Source of the DNA: Pedobacter sp. PAMC26386
GTDB lineage: Bacteria > Bacteroidota > Bacteroidia > Sphingobacteriales > Sphingobacteriaceae
Assembly: GCA_014302835.1 (NCBI GenBank)
Contig: CP060294.1
Coordinates: 4,117,067 to 4,181,066, forward strand
Reading direction: 5' to 3'
Length of the DNA stretch: 64,000 bases
Below the pieces are notes generated by a model that was not told where the DNA came from, made no database searches, and worked only from the letters and a program-made list of their open reading frames with translations. Below are positions 53,392-63,124 of the stretch, piece after piece. The position numbers and the translations under genes are program-made. Each line of letters starts with the position of its first letter. The first letter of the stretch is position 1.

Positions 53392-56300
53392 ATGTATAAA
53401 ACTTACAAATACTTATTTGGGATTATATTATCCTTTATAATCGTACAGACTGCGACCGCACAATCTGCTAAAATTTCTGGAGTGGTCACAGAGAAGTCCA
53501 ACGGGCAACCCATTCCAGGAGTAAGCATTTCTGTTAAAGGCACAAACATTGGTACACAAACAGATGGCAATGGTAAATTCAGCATTACTGCCAAGCCGAA
53601 TGATATATTGAAAATTGTATCTATAGGATACAGACCTCAAGAGCTTAAGATCACCGCAGCAACTGCTATAGCTATACAGCTGGAGGAATCTTCTAATGAA
53701 TTAAGTGAGATCGTAGTTACCGCGTTAAACATTCCTAAAGAGAAGAAATCATTGGGATATGCTGTTCAGGAACTAAAGTCAAAAGATATCTCAGAAGCAA
53801 AAGAAACAAATCTGATCAATTCATTTTCCGGTAAAATAGCCGGAGTACAAGTTACGAACAGTCAGGGTGACATGGGGTCTTCCAGGATTATTATCAGAGG
53901 AGAAACCTCTATCTCTGGTATTAATCAGCCTTTGTTTGTGGTTGATGGTATTCCCGTAGACAATACCCAAAACTTAGGTACAGGCGGATCACGTGATTTT
54001 GCGAATACAATATCAGATATCAACTCTGAAGATATTGAATCCATGAGTGTACTAAAAGGCCCGAATGCCGCCGCACTTTATGGCTCCAGGGCCGCTGCAG
54101 GGGTGATTCTGATTACCACAAAAAAGGGGAAGAACGCACAGGGATTAGGCATCAGTGTCAATTCAAACACTACATTTTCAACCTTATTGACTATACCGTC
54201 TTATCAAAACTCATTTGGACAAGGCGCAAACGGCAAATTCAGCTATGTAGATGGTAAAGGCGGTGGCATCAATGATGGTGTCGATGAAAGCTGGGGTCCA
54301 AGATTAGATGGCCGATTGCTGCCACAATTCAATTCTAACGGAACACCAACACCCTTTATCGCCCATCCAAATAATGTACGAGATTTCTTTAATACAGGAC
54401 GTACATTGAATAACGGAATCGCCATTTCCGGATCAGGAGAAAAGTATGATTTGCGTTTTTCTTATAACAACCTGGATCAAACGGGTGTTATTCCAAACTC
54501 CTCGCAATCAAAAAACTCTTTCCTGCTAAATGCAACTTATAAAATCACACCAAAACTGACTTTTAATGCCTCAGCTAATTATGTAAACAGCAGCGCAGCA
54601 AATTTACCTGGTTCAGGCGGAAAAAGAGCAAGCAGTACCATGTTACAGTTCACCTGGTTTGGCCGTCAGGTCGATGTAGCTCAATTAAAAACCTATAAAG
54701 ATGCCGATGGGAATAATATCAACTGGAATAACAGCTATTACAGTAACCCATACTTTGTTGCTTACGAAAACACAGTAGGTCAGATCCGTAACAGACTCAT
54801 TGGAAGTGCAGAATTAAACTATAAAATAATTGATGGTTTATCTGCAAATTTCAGAACAGGAAATGATTATTATACCGACCGCAGAAAGATTAAAATTGCT
54901 TACGGAACTAATGGTACACCATTTGGCTCTTACGAGGAAGATGCCTACACTTTTAGTGAAAACAATACAGAAGGCCGACTGGATTTCACTAGAAAATTGA
55001 ACTCCGATTTTAATCTTGACCTTTTATTAGGTGGAAACATCCGTACTACTACTTTTGAGAACAATGATCAGAAGGCACCTAAATTAGCTGTCGATAATCT
55101 TTATACTTTAAGTAACTCGCGTGATCCACTGATCTCTTCTAACTATTTTTCCAAGCAAAGAGTATACAGTACTTTTGGTTCTGCACAAATAGGCTTCAGA
55201 AATTACGCCTACTTGAATTTAACTGCCCGGAATGACTGGTCTTCTACCTTACCGGTAAAGAACCGTTCTTATTATTATCCTTCAGTAAATGCAAGTTTAA
55301 TTCTGACTGAAGCATTTGATATCAAGAGTGATGTTTTAAATTTTGCTAAACTTCGCGGCGGATGGTCGCAGGTGGGCAAAGATGCCAGTCCTTATCAACT
55401 ATACAATAATTTTGCTTTCACGGCTCCTTTTGATAGTAATCCTCAGCAAAGTCTCAATGATACGGACTTGAATCCGAACCTTAAACCAGAAACGACCAAG
55501 TCTACTGAAGCAGGTTTTGAATTGGGCCTTTTCAAAAACAGGATACGTTTTGACTTCAGTGTATACAATACAAACAGTATCGACCAGATTTTAAGTCTGG
55601 ACGTTAGTCCGACTACCGGTTACCTTAAGAAACTGGTTAACGGTGGTACCATTAATAACAAAGGAATAGAAGCTCAATTAGGCCTTACTCCAATTAAAAC
55701 AAAAAACTTTACCTGGGATATCAATGTAAATTATTCAATGAACCGCAGTAAAGTAAAATCTCTGTATCAGGACGTGCAGAGTTATGAACTGGGATCAGAT
55801 GGATCAGTGCAGATATTAGCCACTGTAGGACAACCTTACGGCACAATCTTCGGAACAGCCTATGACAGAAATGCTGCCGGAGACATCATAGTTGGAGCAA
55901 ATGGGACACCACAGGTTAGTCCATCTAAAAAGATCCTTGGAAAATATACACCAAACTGGTTAGGTGGGATTACAAATAGCTTTACTTACAAGAGAATCAA
56001 CCTAAGCGTGCTCGTAGATGCTCATATTGGCGGTAACATATATTCTGGAACTAATAGTACAGGAACTTACACTGGTGTATTAGCGTCTACCCTTCCAGGC
56101 CGCGGCACAGAAAACGGTGGAATCAGTTATTACAATGACGCATCTGGTAAAGCAATTCAAATTGCTGTTGGTACAGCGGCTCCCGGCAATGCCGCAGTAT
56201 ATGATGACGGAATGATCTTTAAAGGTTCATTAGCAAATGGCTCTCCAAATAATACTATTATAAGTGCTTCTCAGTATTACAAATCCCTTAACAATGTAGA

Positions 56301-56562
56301 TGAGGCTTTCGTCTATAATGCTACCTACATCAAACTGAGAGAAATAAAACTAGGTTATACTTTACCTAACCAATGGATCAAATCCATAGGCCTGCAAAGT
56401 GCAACAATCTCGGCAGTTGGTAGAAATTTGTTCATCCTGCATAAGAATGCACCAAATATAGATCCTGAATCTGCTTTTAATACGGGTAATGGGCAAGGTC
56501 TTGAAGATCTCGGACTCCCTACAGTCCGCACCATTGGTTTCAATCTTAACTTTAAATTCTAA
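53392..56562 (+). CDS. SusC/RagA-family TonB-dependent outer-membrane transporter
   Basis: The 1056-residue protein has a signal peptide (about 1-23, TATAQ). A carboxypeptidase-D regulatory-like domain follows (SGVVTEKSNGQPIPGVSISVKGTNIGTQTDGNGKFSI), then a TonB-box region (ELSEIVVTA). The plug has the SusC signature FVVDGIPVDN, and a large beta barrel ends FNLNFKF. It imports a ligand through the outer membrane with the SusD partner encoded 5 bp downstream. A SAM-I riboswitch lies upstream, so methionine-related supply is the likely regulator. No sugar-degrading enzyme is encoded in this unit. Confidence 0.94.
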   Translation: MYKTYKYLFGIILSFIIVQTATAQSAKISGVVTEKSNGQPIPGVSISVKGTNIGTQTDGNGKFSITAKPNDILKIVSIGYRPQELKITAATAIAIQLEESSNELSEIVVTALNIPKEKKSLGYAVQELKSKDISEAKETNLINSFSGKIAGVQVTNSQGDMGSSRIIIRGETSISGINQPLFVVDGIPVDNTQNLGTGGSRDFANTISDINSEDIESMSVLKGPNAAALYGSRAAAGVILITTKKGKNAQGLGISVNSNTTFSTLLTIPSYQNSFGQGANGKFSYVDGKGGGINDGVDESWGPRLDGRLLPQFNSNGTPTPFIAHPNNVRDFFNTGRTLNNGIAISGSGEKYDLRFSYNNLDQTGVIPNSSQSKNSFLLNATYKITPKLTFNASANYVNSSAANLPGSGGKRASSTMLQFTWFGRQVDVAQLKTYKDADGNNINWNNSYYSNPYFVAYENTVGQIRNRLIGSAELNYKIIDGLSANFRTGNDYYTDRRKIKIAYGTNGTPFGSYEEDAYTFSENNTEGRLDFTRKLNSDFNLDLLLGGNIRTTTFENNDQKAPKLAVDNLYTLSNSRDPLISSNYFSKQRVYSTFGSAQIGFRNYAYLNLTARNDWSSTLPVKNRSYYYPSVNASLILTEAFDIKSDVLNFAKLRGGWSQVGKDASPYQLYNNFAFTAPFDSNPQQSLNDTDLNPNLKPETTKSTEAGFELGLFKNRIRFDFSVYNTNSIDQILSLDVSPTTGYLKKLVNGGTINNKGIEAQLGLTPIKTKNFTWDINVNYSMNRSKVKSLYQDVQSYELGSDGSVQILATVGQPYGTIFGTAYDRNAAGDIIVGANGTPQVSPSKKILGKYTPNWLGGITNSFTYKRINLSVLVDAHIGGNIYSGTNSTGTYTGVLASTLPGRGTENGGISYYNDASGKAIQIAVGTAAPGNAAVYDDGMIFKGSLANGSPNNTIISASQYYKSLNNVDEAFVYNATYIKLREIKLGYTLPNQWIKSIGLQSATISAVGRNLFILHKNAPNIDPESAFNTGNGQGLEDLGLPTVRTIGFNLNFKF

Positions 56563-56567
56563 TCTCC

Positions 56568-58001
56568 ATGAAAACAAAATATATACCTCTTTTACTGTCA
56601 GGCTTATTGCTACTTACAGTTACATCTTGCAAAAAGACACTGGATGAAACCAATGTGAATCCAAATGCATCAGAGTCAGCACAACCAGAATTCCTGTTAA
56701 CAGGGGCAATTAAAAATACAGCTGATACTTACTGGGGCACCACTAACAACATGAATTCAAGTTTACTTTTTGTGCAGCACTGGGCAAAAATTCAGTATAC
56801 TGATCCAGACAGATATATCTTTAGTAATACAGGTTTTCAGGATTTATGGACTACAGGATACCGTAAAGGGGTCGTGAACCTTAATCAGCTGATTAAGCTG
56901 GCAGATGTCAAGGGAAATTCAAATTATAAAGGCGTTGCCCTGGTGCTTAGGTCCTGGATATTTGCCATGGAAACAGATGCTTATGGCGACGTTCCCTACA
57001 CACAAGCCGGCGATATCGGTCAATACCTGACTCCTAAATACGATACCCAAAGGGACGTATATCTCGGAATATTAAACGATCTTAAAACCGCACAAGCCAG
57101 TTTAGACCCAGCCGGGAAAGCAATTCTGGGAGATATAATTTATGCAAACTCTATTGCTTCATGGAAAAAATTCACCAACTCTTTGCGTTTAAGAATCGCC
57201 TTGCGCATTGCAGACCGCGAACCGGAAATAGCCAGACAGGTTATTGCCAGCATCCAAGCCGAAGGCGGAACTTATATCAGTTCAAATGCTGAAAATGCAC
57301 AATTGAATTACAAAGACTCACCTAATCAAAATCCGGTTAGTAACACCTTTGACACCCGCGATGATTACCGCGTCAGTAAAACGCTGGTAGATCAGTTAAC
57401 TGCCTCAAGTGATCCACGTCTTCCTATCTATGTCAGTAAAGCTGCTGCAACACAACTCTACACCGGTGTCCCTAATGGATTATTAACAGGTGATGCGGCC
57501 GCTCTTGGATTAACCAATACATCAAAACCTGGCGCTTACTTTCTTGCTCCTAAAGCACCAGCGGTTATTATCAGTTATGCAGAAATATTATTTGACCGCG
57601 CAGAGGCAGCCGCAAGAGGATTTACAGGTGAAGATCCAGCTTCACTTTACAACCAGGCTGTAGAAGCATCTTTATTACAATATGGAGTTTCTAAAACAGA
57701 CATTGCAACCTATAAAGCCAGAACAGATATTCAATATGATCCATCAAATTATAAAAAGTCAATCGGGAATCAAAAATGGATTGCCCTCTTTGGCCAGGGA
57801 TTAGAAGCTTTCGCAGAATGGAGAAGATTGGACTACCCCATACTTACCCCGGCAGCTGCAGGTTCCTTAAACGGGCAGATCCCTGTTAGATTTATTTATC
57901 CCGGAACTGAACAGTCACTAAATCCTGTAGGTTATAAAGCTGCGGTGGCCCACCAGGGAACAGATGCTTTAACTACTAAACTTTGGTTTGATGTAAATTA
58001 A
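56568..58001 (+). CDS. SusD/RagB-family surface lipoprotein, partner of the riboswitch-linked SusC
   Basis: The 477-residue protein has a lipobox (TVTSCKK, Cys about 21) and belongs to the SusD-like family (SusD_2 type): KKTLDETNVNPNASESAQPEFLLTGAIKNTA, then TPR-like helices with SWKKFTNSLRLRIALRIAD. It ends with the usual QKWIALFGQGLEAFAEWRRLDYP. It caps the SusC channel. It lies 5 bp after SusC. This family has been linked to peptides and other non-sugar ligands as well as glycans, so the substrate is open. Confidence 0.93.
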   Translation: MKTKYIPLLLSGLLLLTVTSCKKTLDETNVNPNASESAQPEFLLTGAIKNTADTYWGTTNNMNSSLLFVQHWAKIQYTDPDRYIFSNTGFQDLWTTGYRKGVVNLNQLIKLADVKGNSNYKGVALVLRSWIFAMETDAYGDVPYTQAGDIGQYLTPKYDTQRDVYLGILNDLKTAQASLDPAGKAILGDIIYANSIASWKKFTNSLRLRIALRIADREPEIARQVIASIQAEGGTYISSNAENAQLNYKDSPNQNPVSNTFDTRDDYRVSKTLVDQLTASSDPRLPIYVSKAAATQLYTGVPNGLLTGDAAALGLTNTSKPGAYFLAPKAPAVIISYAEILFDRAEAAARGFTGEDPASLYNQAVEASLLQYGVSKTDIATYKARTDIQYDPSNYKKSIGNQKWIALFGQGLEAFAEWRRLDYPILTPAAAGSLNGQIPVRFIYPGTEQSLNPVGYKAAVAHQGTDALTTKLWFDVN

Positions 58002-58159
58002 CTACAATTCCCCTTATACTATCATCCTATTTATAGATGTATTATTGTGATTATCATTTTATTAAATATTCAGAATCATATAAATTTATCATTTAAATCA
58101 CTGATATTTAAGGGGACTATTTATGTACTACCTGATATTCAGCCGTTAAAAAAGAAGCT

Positions 58160-58570
58160 ATGAGAATACTACTCACTTTGATAACCTGTTGTGTACTGTT
58201 TTTTTCTTGCAGAAGAGCACACTCTTCAACCGACCTGACTACAGGAACAGCACAAGTAAAAACAGAAGCAAATGCAGTATCATCAACAGATACTGATGCC
58301 GATGACAATGTAAAAGTTGCTGGTGTCCCACAAAAAGCTTATACCGTTGCTGCTTATGTGGCTAAGACCGGCAAAGCACCTCAGGGATACGTTGGTGGAA
58401 CGGTTTTTCAGAACAGGGAAGGACGATTGCCGCAAGGCACAGCTTACAAAGAATATGATGTGAACCCTAAGGTCAGAGGGCAAAACAGAGGGGCAGAACG
58501 GATTATAATCGGAGCTGATGGCGTTCGGTATTATACCGGAGACCATTATAGAATATTTACAAAATTTTAA
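58160..58570 (+). CDS. Barnase/RNase N1-like ribonuclease with a lipoprotein signal
   Basis: The 136-residue protein has a lipobox (CCVLFFSC, Cys about 17), a Thr/Asp-rich linker and then a microbial ribonuclease domain (about 50-136). The motifs are GYVGGTVFQNREGRLP, a YKEYDV block (catalytic Glu), RGAERIIIGADGVRYY and TGDHYRIF (catalytic His). The family cuts RNA after guanosine. The gene for a barstar inhibitor starts 4 bp after the stop. The lipoprotein signal predicts export, with the RNase tethered outside the cytoplasm, perhaps to damage neighbouring cells. Confidence 0.9.
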   Translation: MRILLTLITCCVLFFSCRRAHSSTDLTTGTAQVKTEANAVSSTDTDADDNVKVAGVPQKAYTVAAYVAKTGKAPQGYVGGTVFQNREGRLPQGTAYKEYDVNPKVRGQNRGAERIIIGADGVRYYTGDHYRIFTKF

Positions 58571-58574
58571 AGAT

Positions 58575-59021
58575 ATGAACGGATTTTGCCTCTTTGAAGC
58601 CGGAAAAGAAAAGGATTTAATCAACGACAACGTACGTATTGTACGCATAGATGGTCGTGAAGTTGTAACTGTCGATGAGTTTATTCACGAATTAGCAAAA
58701 CAGCTGGACTTTCCTGATTATTATAGCAGCAGTCTGGATTCACTGGAAGAATTGCTAAATGATTTAAGCTGGCTGGATGAATCCAGGTTCGCCATTGTAG
58801 TTCGGAATTACTCTTTTTTCTTATGTGAAGAAAAAAATCCTACCCGGAAAACCAATTTACTGGGTTTATTAAACGACGTAGCCGAACAATGGGATAATGT
58901 ACCTAATTATCCGGGAGAAGAGGATTTCAGGAGTAAAGCTGTTTTTAACATCTACATTGAAAAGGCACCCGCAGCAGTTGCTGAACTCGAAAAACTTAAG
59001 ATCACCTATAACGAAGTATAA
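58575..59021 (+). CDS. Barstar-family ribonuclease inhibitor (immunity protein)
   Basis: The 148-residue start at ATG 58575 (MNGFCLFEAG) gives a compact barstar fold. It has VRIDGREVVTVDEFIHELAKQLDFPDYYSSSLDSLEELLNDLSWLDESRFAIVV, the Asp/Glu-rich face that plugs the RNase active site, followed by FNIYIEKAP. It lacks a signal peptide, so it stays in the cytoplasm and would protect the producer from its own or its kin's RNase. It is coupled at 4 bp to the RNase gene. Confidence 0.92.
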   Translation: MNGFCLFEAGKEKDLINDNVRIVRIDGREVVTVDEFIHELAKQLDFPDYYSSSLDSLEELLNDLSWLDESRFAIVVRNYSFFLCEEKNPTRKTNLLGLLNDVAEQWDNVPNYPGEEDFRSKAVFNIYIEKAPAAVAELEKLKITYNEV

Positions 59022-59028
59022 AGGTTAT

Positions 59029-59064
59029 AAAAAAAGGATGCTGCCGTTGCCAGCATCCTTTTTT
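59029..59064. terminator. Bidirectional terminator between barstar and GH92
   Basis: A perfect stem AAAAAAAGGATGCTG/CAGCATCCTTTTTT (59029-59043 with 59051-59064) has A and T runs on both sides, so it ends both convergent units. Confidence 0.93.
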
Positions 59065-59083
59065 ATAGATCACATTTCACCAC

Positions 59084-61348
59084 TTATTCGGCTCCACCAG
59101 ATTTAGGCCGGTCTGCCTCACTTACACCCCAGGTAGCAGATGGCTGTGCATCCATATACAACGTCAGCATCCCTCCTGCAACCAGATCTTTATGTCTCAG
59201 GTAATTTTTAGTATAAGGCTTACCATTTAACAGCGCCTTTTGGATATACTTATTTTTAGGACTGTTGCCAATCACCTTAACCTCAAATTTCTTAGCACCA
59301 GGAAGGTTAATAACCGCCTGATCTACCAATGGCGACCCAAATACATATTCTCCATTAGCCGGATTAACAGGATAAAATCCTAAAGCTGAAAACACATACC
59401 ATGAAGACATCTGTCCTAAATCTTCATTCCCACAAAGACCATCAGGTTTAGAAGTGTACAATGAATCTGTAACCTGGCGTACTACCTGCGCTGTTCTCCA
59501 GGGTTTTCCAGCATAAGCATACAGATAAGGTGTATGGTGATTAGGCTCATTCCCTTGCGCATACTGACCAATTAAACCACTGATATCAGGAGAACCGCCA
59601 CTTTCTACCACAGAACTAATGCTAAACAAAGAATCCAGTTTCCTGGTAAAACCAGCCTCACCACCAAATAAATGGATCAGACCTTCAGGATCCTGTGGTA
59701 CTAACCACGTATATTGCCATGCATTACCTTCAGTATAGTCATCTTCACGATGTTTAGAAGCTACCGGGTCAAAGGGCTTACGCCAGCTGCCATCCGCAAG
59801 CTTACCACGCATAAATTCTACCTGCGGATCAAAATATTCAGCGTATAACTTAGCTCTTTTACTAAAATAAAGATAATCCTCTTCTTTATGCATTGCTTTT
59901 GCCATACGGGCGATACACCAGTCATCAATTGCATATTCCAATCCTTTTGCAACAGCCTCGTTCACTTTATCGGCAGGAATATATTTTACTTGCTGAGCAT
60001 ACTCTATACCATCCTCCTTTTGCATTGCAGAATGTTTGATCGCCTCATAAGCCAGGTTTACATCATAATTTCTGAATCCTTTCAGATACGCATCAACTAT
60101 AATCGGCACCGCATGGTATCCAATCATCGTATTTGTTTCATTTCCCATCAAATGCCATACAGGTAGTTTACCCTGCTGCTTATAGATAGCCAGAAATGAA
60201 CTGACAATATCTGATACCTTATCAGGATGTACAATTGTATACAAAGGATGGAAAGCACGGTAAGTATCCCATAAAGAAAAAGTCGTATAATTATCAAATC
60301 CTGGTTTGTGATAAACTTTCTTATCTGTACCACGGTAATCACCATTCGCATCATTAAATAGCGAAGGAGCGATCATGGTATGATATAAAGCAGTATAGAA
60401 AACTTTTTTAGTCTCCATACTACCCTGAATTACAATTTTAGACAATTCTTTATTCCATTTGGCCGTTGCTGAAGTAACTACTTTTGCGAAATCCCATGCC
60501 GGAATCTCTGCTGTTATATTAGCCAGTGCATTTTCATAACTTACTGGAGAGATACCCACTTTCATTTGCAGGACATTTTTCTCAATCGATTTGAAATTCA
60601 GTACAGCTTTCATTTTTCTACCCTTTGCCTCCATACCAGTAGCTACCTGCGTACTGTCATAAAGTGACATACTGCTTAAAGGTTGTGATAACTTAAGCGC
60701 AAAATATAACCGCTGATCTTTAGCCCATCCCGTAGACAAACGATAACCTACCAAAGTAGTACTGTTGACCTGTTTGATGTAAGTTTCTACCGGTTTATCC
60801 CAGCCTATACCATCACTCAAATCCAGCATCACATGCGGATTATCCTGTTTAGCACTAAAAGTATACCGGTGAAAACCAACTCTTTCAGAAGCCGTCAGTT
60901 CTGCTTTGATCTTATATTTATCCAGCACAACACTATAATATCCTGGTTTGCTTACTTCATTGGCATGAGAAAAAGTAGAAAGGTATCCGTTTTCCTGATC
61001 TGTCTTGGTTCCCTTATTTAGCTGTACCTTACCCGTAGCTGGCATAACCAATACATCGTTTAAATCACCAATTCCGGTGCCACTTAAATGCGTATGTGTA
61101 AAACCAACAATCGTATTACTCGAATAATGGTAACCACTGCACCAGTCCCAGCCTTCAAAAACATTAGTTGGCCCCAACTGTACTGCGCCAAATGGCACAT
61201 TAGCACCGACAAATACATGCCCGTGTGCAGCCGAACCGATGATCGGATCTACATATTGACTTAAATTACTCTGCGCATTCAGATTAAAACCAAAAATGAA
61301 ACTGCAAATAAATACTAAACCCGTTTTTTTTCTACTCATTTTACCCAT
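59084..61348 (-). CDS. GH92 alpha-mannosidase family protein
   Basis: The 754-residue exported protein (signal to about residue 25, NLNAQ; ATG 61339 is an alternative) has the GH92 N-terminal beta domain with HTHLSGTG near 84-92. The catalytic domain follows, with GNETNTMIGYHAVPIIVDAY, EDDYTEGNAWQYTW near 537 and GNEDLGQMSSWYVFSALGFYPVNPANGEYVFGSP near 641. GH92 enzymes are calcium-dependent exo-alpha-mannosidases, usually acting on 1,2-, 1,3- or 1,4-mannose of N-glycans or yeast mannan. It lies directly downstream of a SusCD pair, so it fits a mannan/N-glycan utilisation locus. A hairpin separates it from susD. Confidence 0.93.
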   Translation of the reverse strand: MGKMSRKKTGLVFICSFIFGFNLNAQSNLSQYVDPIIGSAAHGHVFVGANVPFGAVQLGPTNVFEGWDWCSGYHYSSNTIVGFTHTHLSGTGIGDLNDVLVMPATGKVQLNKGTKTDQENGYLSTFSHANEVSKPGYYSVVLDKYKIKAELTASERVGFHRYTFSAKQDNPHVMLDLSDGIGWDKPVETYIKQVNSTTLVGYRLSTGWAKDQRLYFALKLSQPLSSMSLYDSTQVATGMEAKGRKMKAVLNFKSIEKNVLQMKVGISPVSYENALANITAEIPAWDFAKVVTSATAKWNKELSKIVIQGSMETKKVFYTALYHTMIAPSLFNDANGDYRGTDKKVYHKPGFDNYTTFSLWDTYRAFHPLYTIVHPDKVSDIVSSFLAIYKQQGKLPVWHLMGNETNTMIGYHAVPIIVDAYLKGFRNYDVNLAYEAIKHSAMQKEDGIEYAQQVKYIPADKVNEAVAKGLEYAIDDWCIARMAKAMHKEEDYLYFSKRAKLYAEYFDPQVEFMRGKLADGSWRKPFDPVASKHREDDYTEGNAWQYTWLVPQDPEGLIHLFGGEAGFTRKLDSLFSISSVVESGGSPDISGLIGQYAQGNEPNHHTPYLYAYAGKPWRTAQVVRQVTDSLYTSKPDGLCGNEDLGQMSSWYVFSALGFYPVNPANGEYVFGSPLVDQAVINLPGAKKFEVKVIGNSPKNKYIQKALLNGKPYTKNYLRHKDLVAGGMLTLYMDAQPSATWGVSEADRPKSGGAE

Positions 61349-61363
61349 ATGAATTGTAAAAAT

Positions 61364-61413
61364 AAAAAAACACCGGCCTTTTTATGCCAAAAAGGGCAAT
61401 AAAAGACCGGTGT
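61364..61413 (-). terminator. Terminator or attenuator between susD and GH92
   Basis: On the minus strand ACACCGGTCTTTTA pairs with TAAAAAGGCCGGTGT around a GCCC/GGC inner stem, followed by seven T. It may partly reduce GH92 expression relative to SusCD. Confidence 0.8.
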
Positions 61414-61431
61414 GTATGTAATTTTATTGTT

Positions 61432-63087
61432 TTAGAAATTTCCTTTAGCTACATCCCACCATAATCTTGTACCACCATTGTCAGGGCCACCCAATAACTG
61501 GATACCTTTATCTAATTCAGTACTGTTTGTATTACGTTCGTTCTGTGGAAATGGCAATCTTCTGATTTGAATATCTGTAATGATTGTACCTCCACTGTTA
61601 TTTTGAACTACAGGGAATAATTTAGGATACCCCGTACGACGGAATTCAGACCATGCTTCTTGACCTTCTGGGAAAATCGCCAACCATTTCTGTGTAATGA
61701 TACGTTCCAATTTCAGCTCATTAGAAGCTGACTCATCCCATTTTACAGTTACAGAAGTTGGTGAGGCTGCGTTGTTAGCTGCATTTCTAGGATCCAGATA
61801 AGCTGCTGGCACATTGGTATTATTAGCAAGGTAAGCACTCGCATCACCTAACCCATATTGCTGGAATGAAGTATTGACCCCAGATTCATATAAACTCTGA
61901 GCAGATCCACCCGCATTTGCCCATCCTCTTAAAGCTGCTTCAGCACGTAAGAAATAAACTTCCGCAGCCGTCATTAACTGAACAGAGCTGGATTTTGAGA
62001 ATGTAGGTGTTCCATCATTCACGTTCAGACCAGAATATCCTACGTAATCATCTTTTGAAGCGATGTTTGCTCCAATACGAATTCCTTTATACTGACCTGC
62101 TACATTCTTATCAGTAGCCTTATCAAAATATTTTGGCAACCTTGGATCTGCATAACCAGAAAGGTAAGATTCTATCGCAGCACCCATTCTTGTATCTCCC
62201 CAATCTTTAGAAATAAATACTAACGGATTGCTGAAACCTGTACCAAGAACTTTAACAGCCATATTATCAGCAGGAGTAGATAACAACCCTCCATTTGCAA
62301 GATTCATAGCTTTCTCTCCTTCTAACCGTGCTTTTGCAGGATCAACTTTCACCAGGCGCAACGCTAATCTCAGACGCAAAGAATTTGCATATTTCAACCA
62401 GGTAGTCAGGTTACCATCGTAAACAAGATCAAATTCCTTAAAGTTGAAAGGAAGAGTTTTTCCAGCAGATACAAAGTCATTAATTTTCTTTTGCGCATCA
62501 TCCAGTTCAGTAAAGAACTGGTAATAAACATCCTTCTGACTGTCATATGGGTTATTCACCTTTAAGCCAACAGTGCTGTAAGGTATAGGTCCATATATAT
62601 CGGTCACTCTACTCATTGCAGTGACCTTGATCAGTTGAGATACTGCCCAAACTGATGGATAAGTCTGATCAATACCATTGTTTTTTAGTTTCCTTACATT
62701 GGCCATTATATTTAAATAACCAACCTTAAATGCTTCACCATTCCAACCTTGAACCATGAAATAGTTAGTATTGTTATTACCACCATTAAATGGATTAGGT
62801 GCCATAAAATAGCCAGAAAAATTATCAGCATTTAAACTCTGCTGAACCTGGTATGAGTTTGGATCACCACCGCCAGAAAAATTAACAACTGATCTCTGCT
62901 CCATCTGGAAGAAGAATTTCAAATCATTATAATCAGAAATTAATTCTTTATCAGCGATACCAACTGGATCTGTATTAATATTTTCAAAACTTTTTTTGCA
63001 GGAAGTGATGGTCAACACCACCAGACATAGGACACCCATTACGTGTAGCCTGCTGGTCGGAATTGATATATTGAATTTCGTTTTCAT
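61432..63087 (-). CDS. SusD/RagB-family surface lipoprotein of the GH92 locus
   Basis: The 551-residue protein has a lipobox (VVLTITSCKK, Cys about 29). The family core is NINTDPVGIADKEL, then YANSLRLRLALRLVKVDPAKARLEGEKA, then QKWLAIFPEGQEAWSEFRRTGYPKLFPV, ending with a C-terminal Trp-rich motif. It binds the ligand above the SusC pore. It lies 37 bp downstream of the partial susC on the minus strand. Confidence 0.94.
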   Translation of the reverse strand: MKTKFNISIPTSRLHVMGVLCLVVLTITSCKKSFENINTDPVGIADKELISDYNDLKFFFQMEQRSVVNFSGGGDPNSYQVQQSLNADNFSGYFMAPNPFNGGNNNTNYFMVQGWNGEAFKVGYLNIMANVRKLKNNGIDQTYPSVWAVSQLIKVTAMSRVTDIYGPIPYSTVGLKVNNPYDSQKDVYYQFFTELDDAQKKINDFVSAGKTLPFNFKEFDLVYDGNLTTWLKYANSLRLRLALRLVKVDPAKARLEGEKAMNLANGGLLSTPADNMAVKVLGTGFSNPLVFISKDWGDTRMGAAIESYLSGYADPRLPKYFDKATDKNVAGQYKGIRIGANIASKDDYVGYSGLNVNDGTPTFSKSSSVQLMTAAEVYFLRAEAALRGWANAGGSAQSLYESGVNTSFQQYGLGDASAYLANNTNVPAAYLDPRNAANNAASPTSVTVKWDESASNELKLERIITQKWLAIFPEGQEAWSEFRRTGYPKLFPVVQNNSGGTIITDIQIRRLPFPQNERNTNSTELDKGIQLLGGPDNGGTRLWWDVAKGNF

Positions 63088-63124
63088 TTTTATTATCTTT
63101 TATTGTAAACAGAACTACTGGTTA

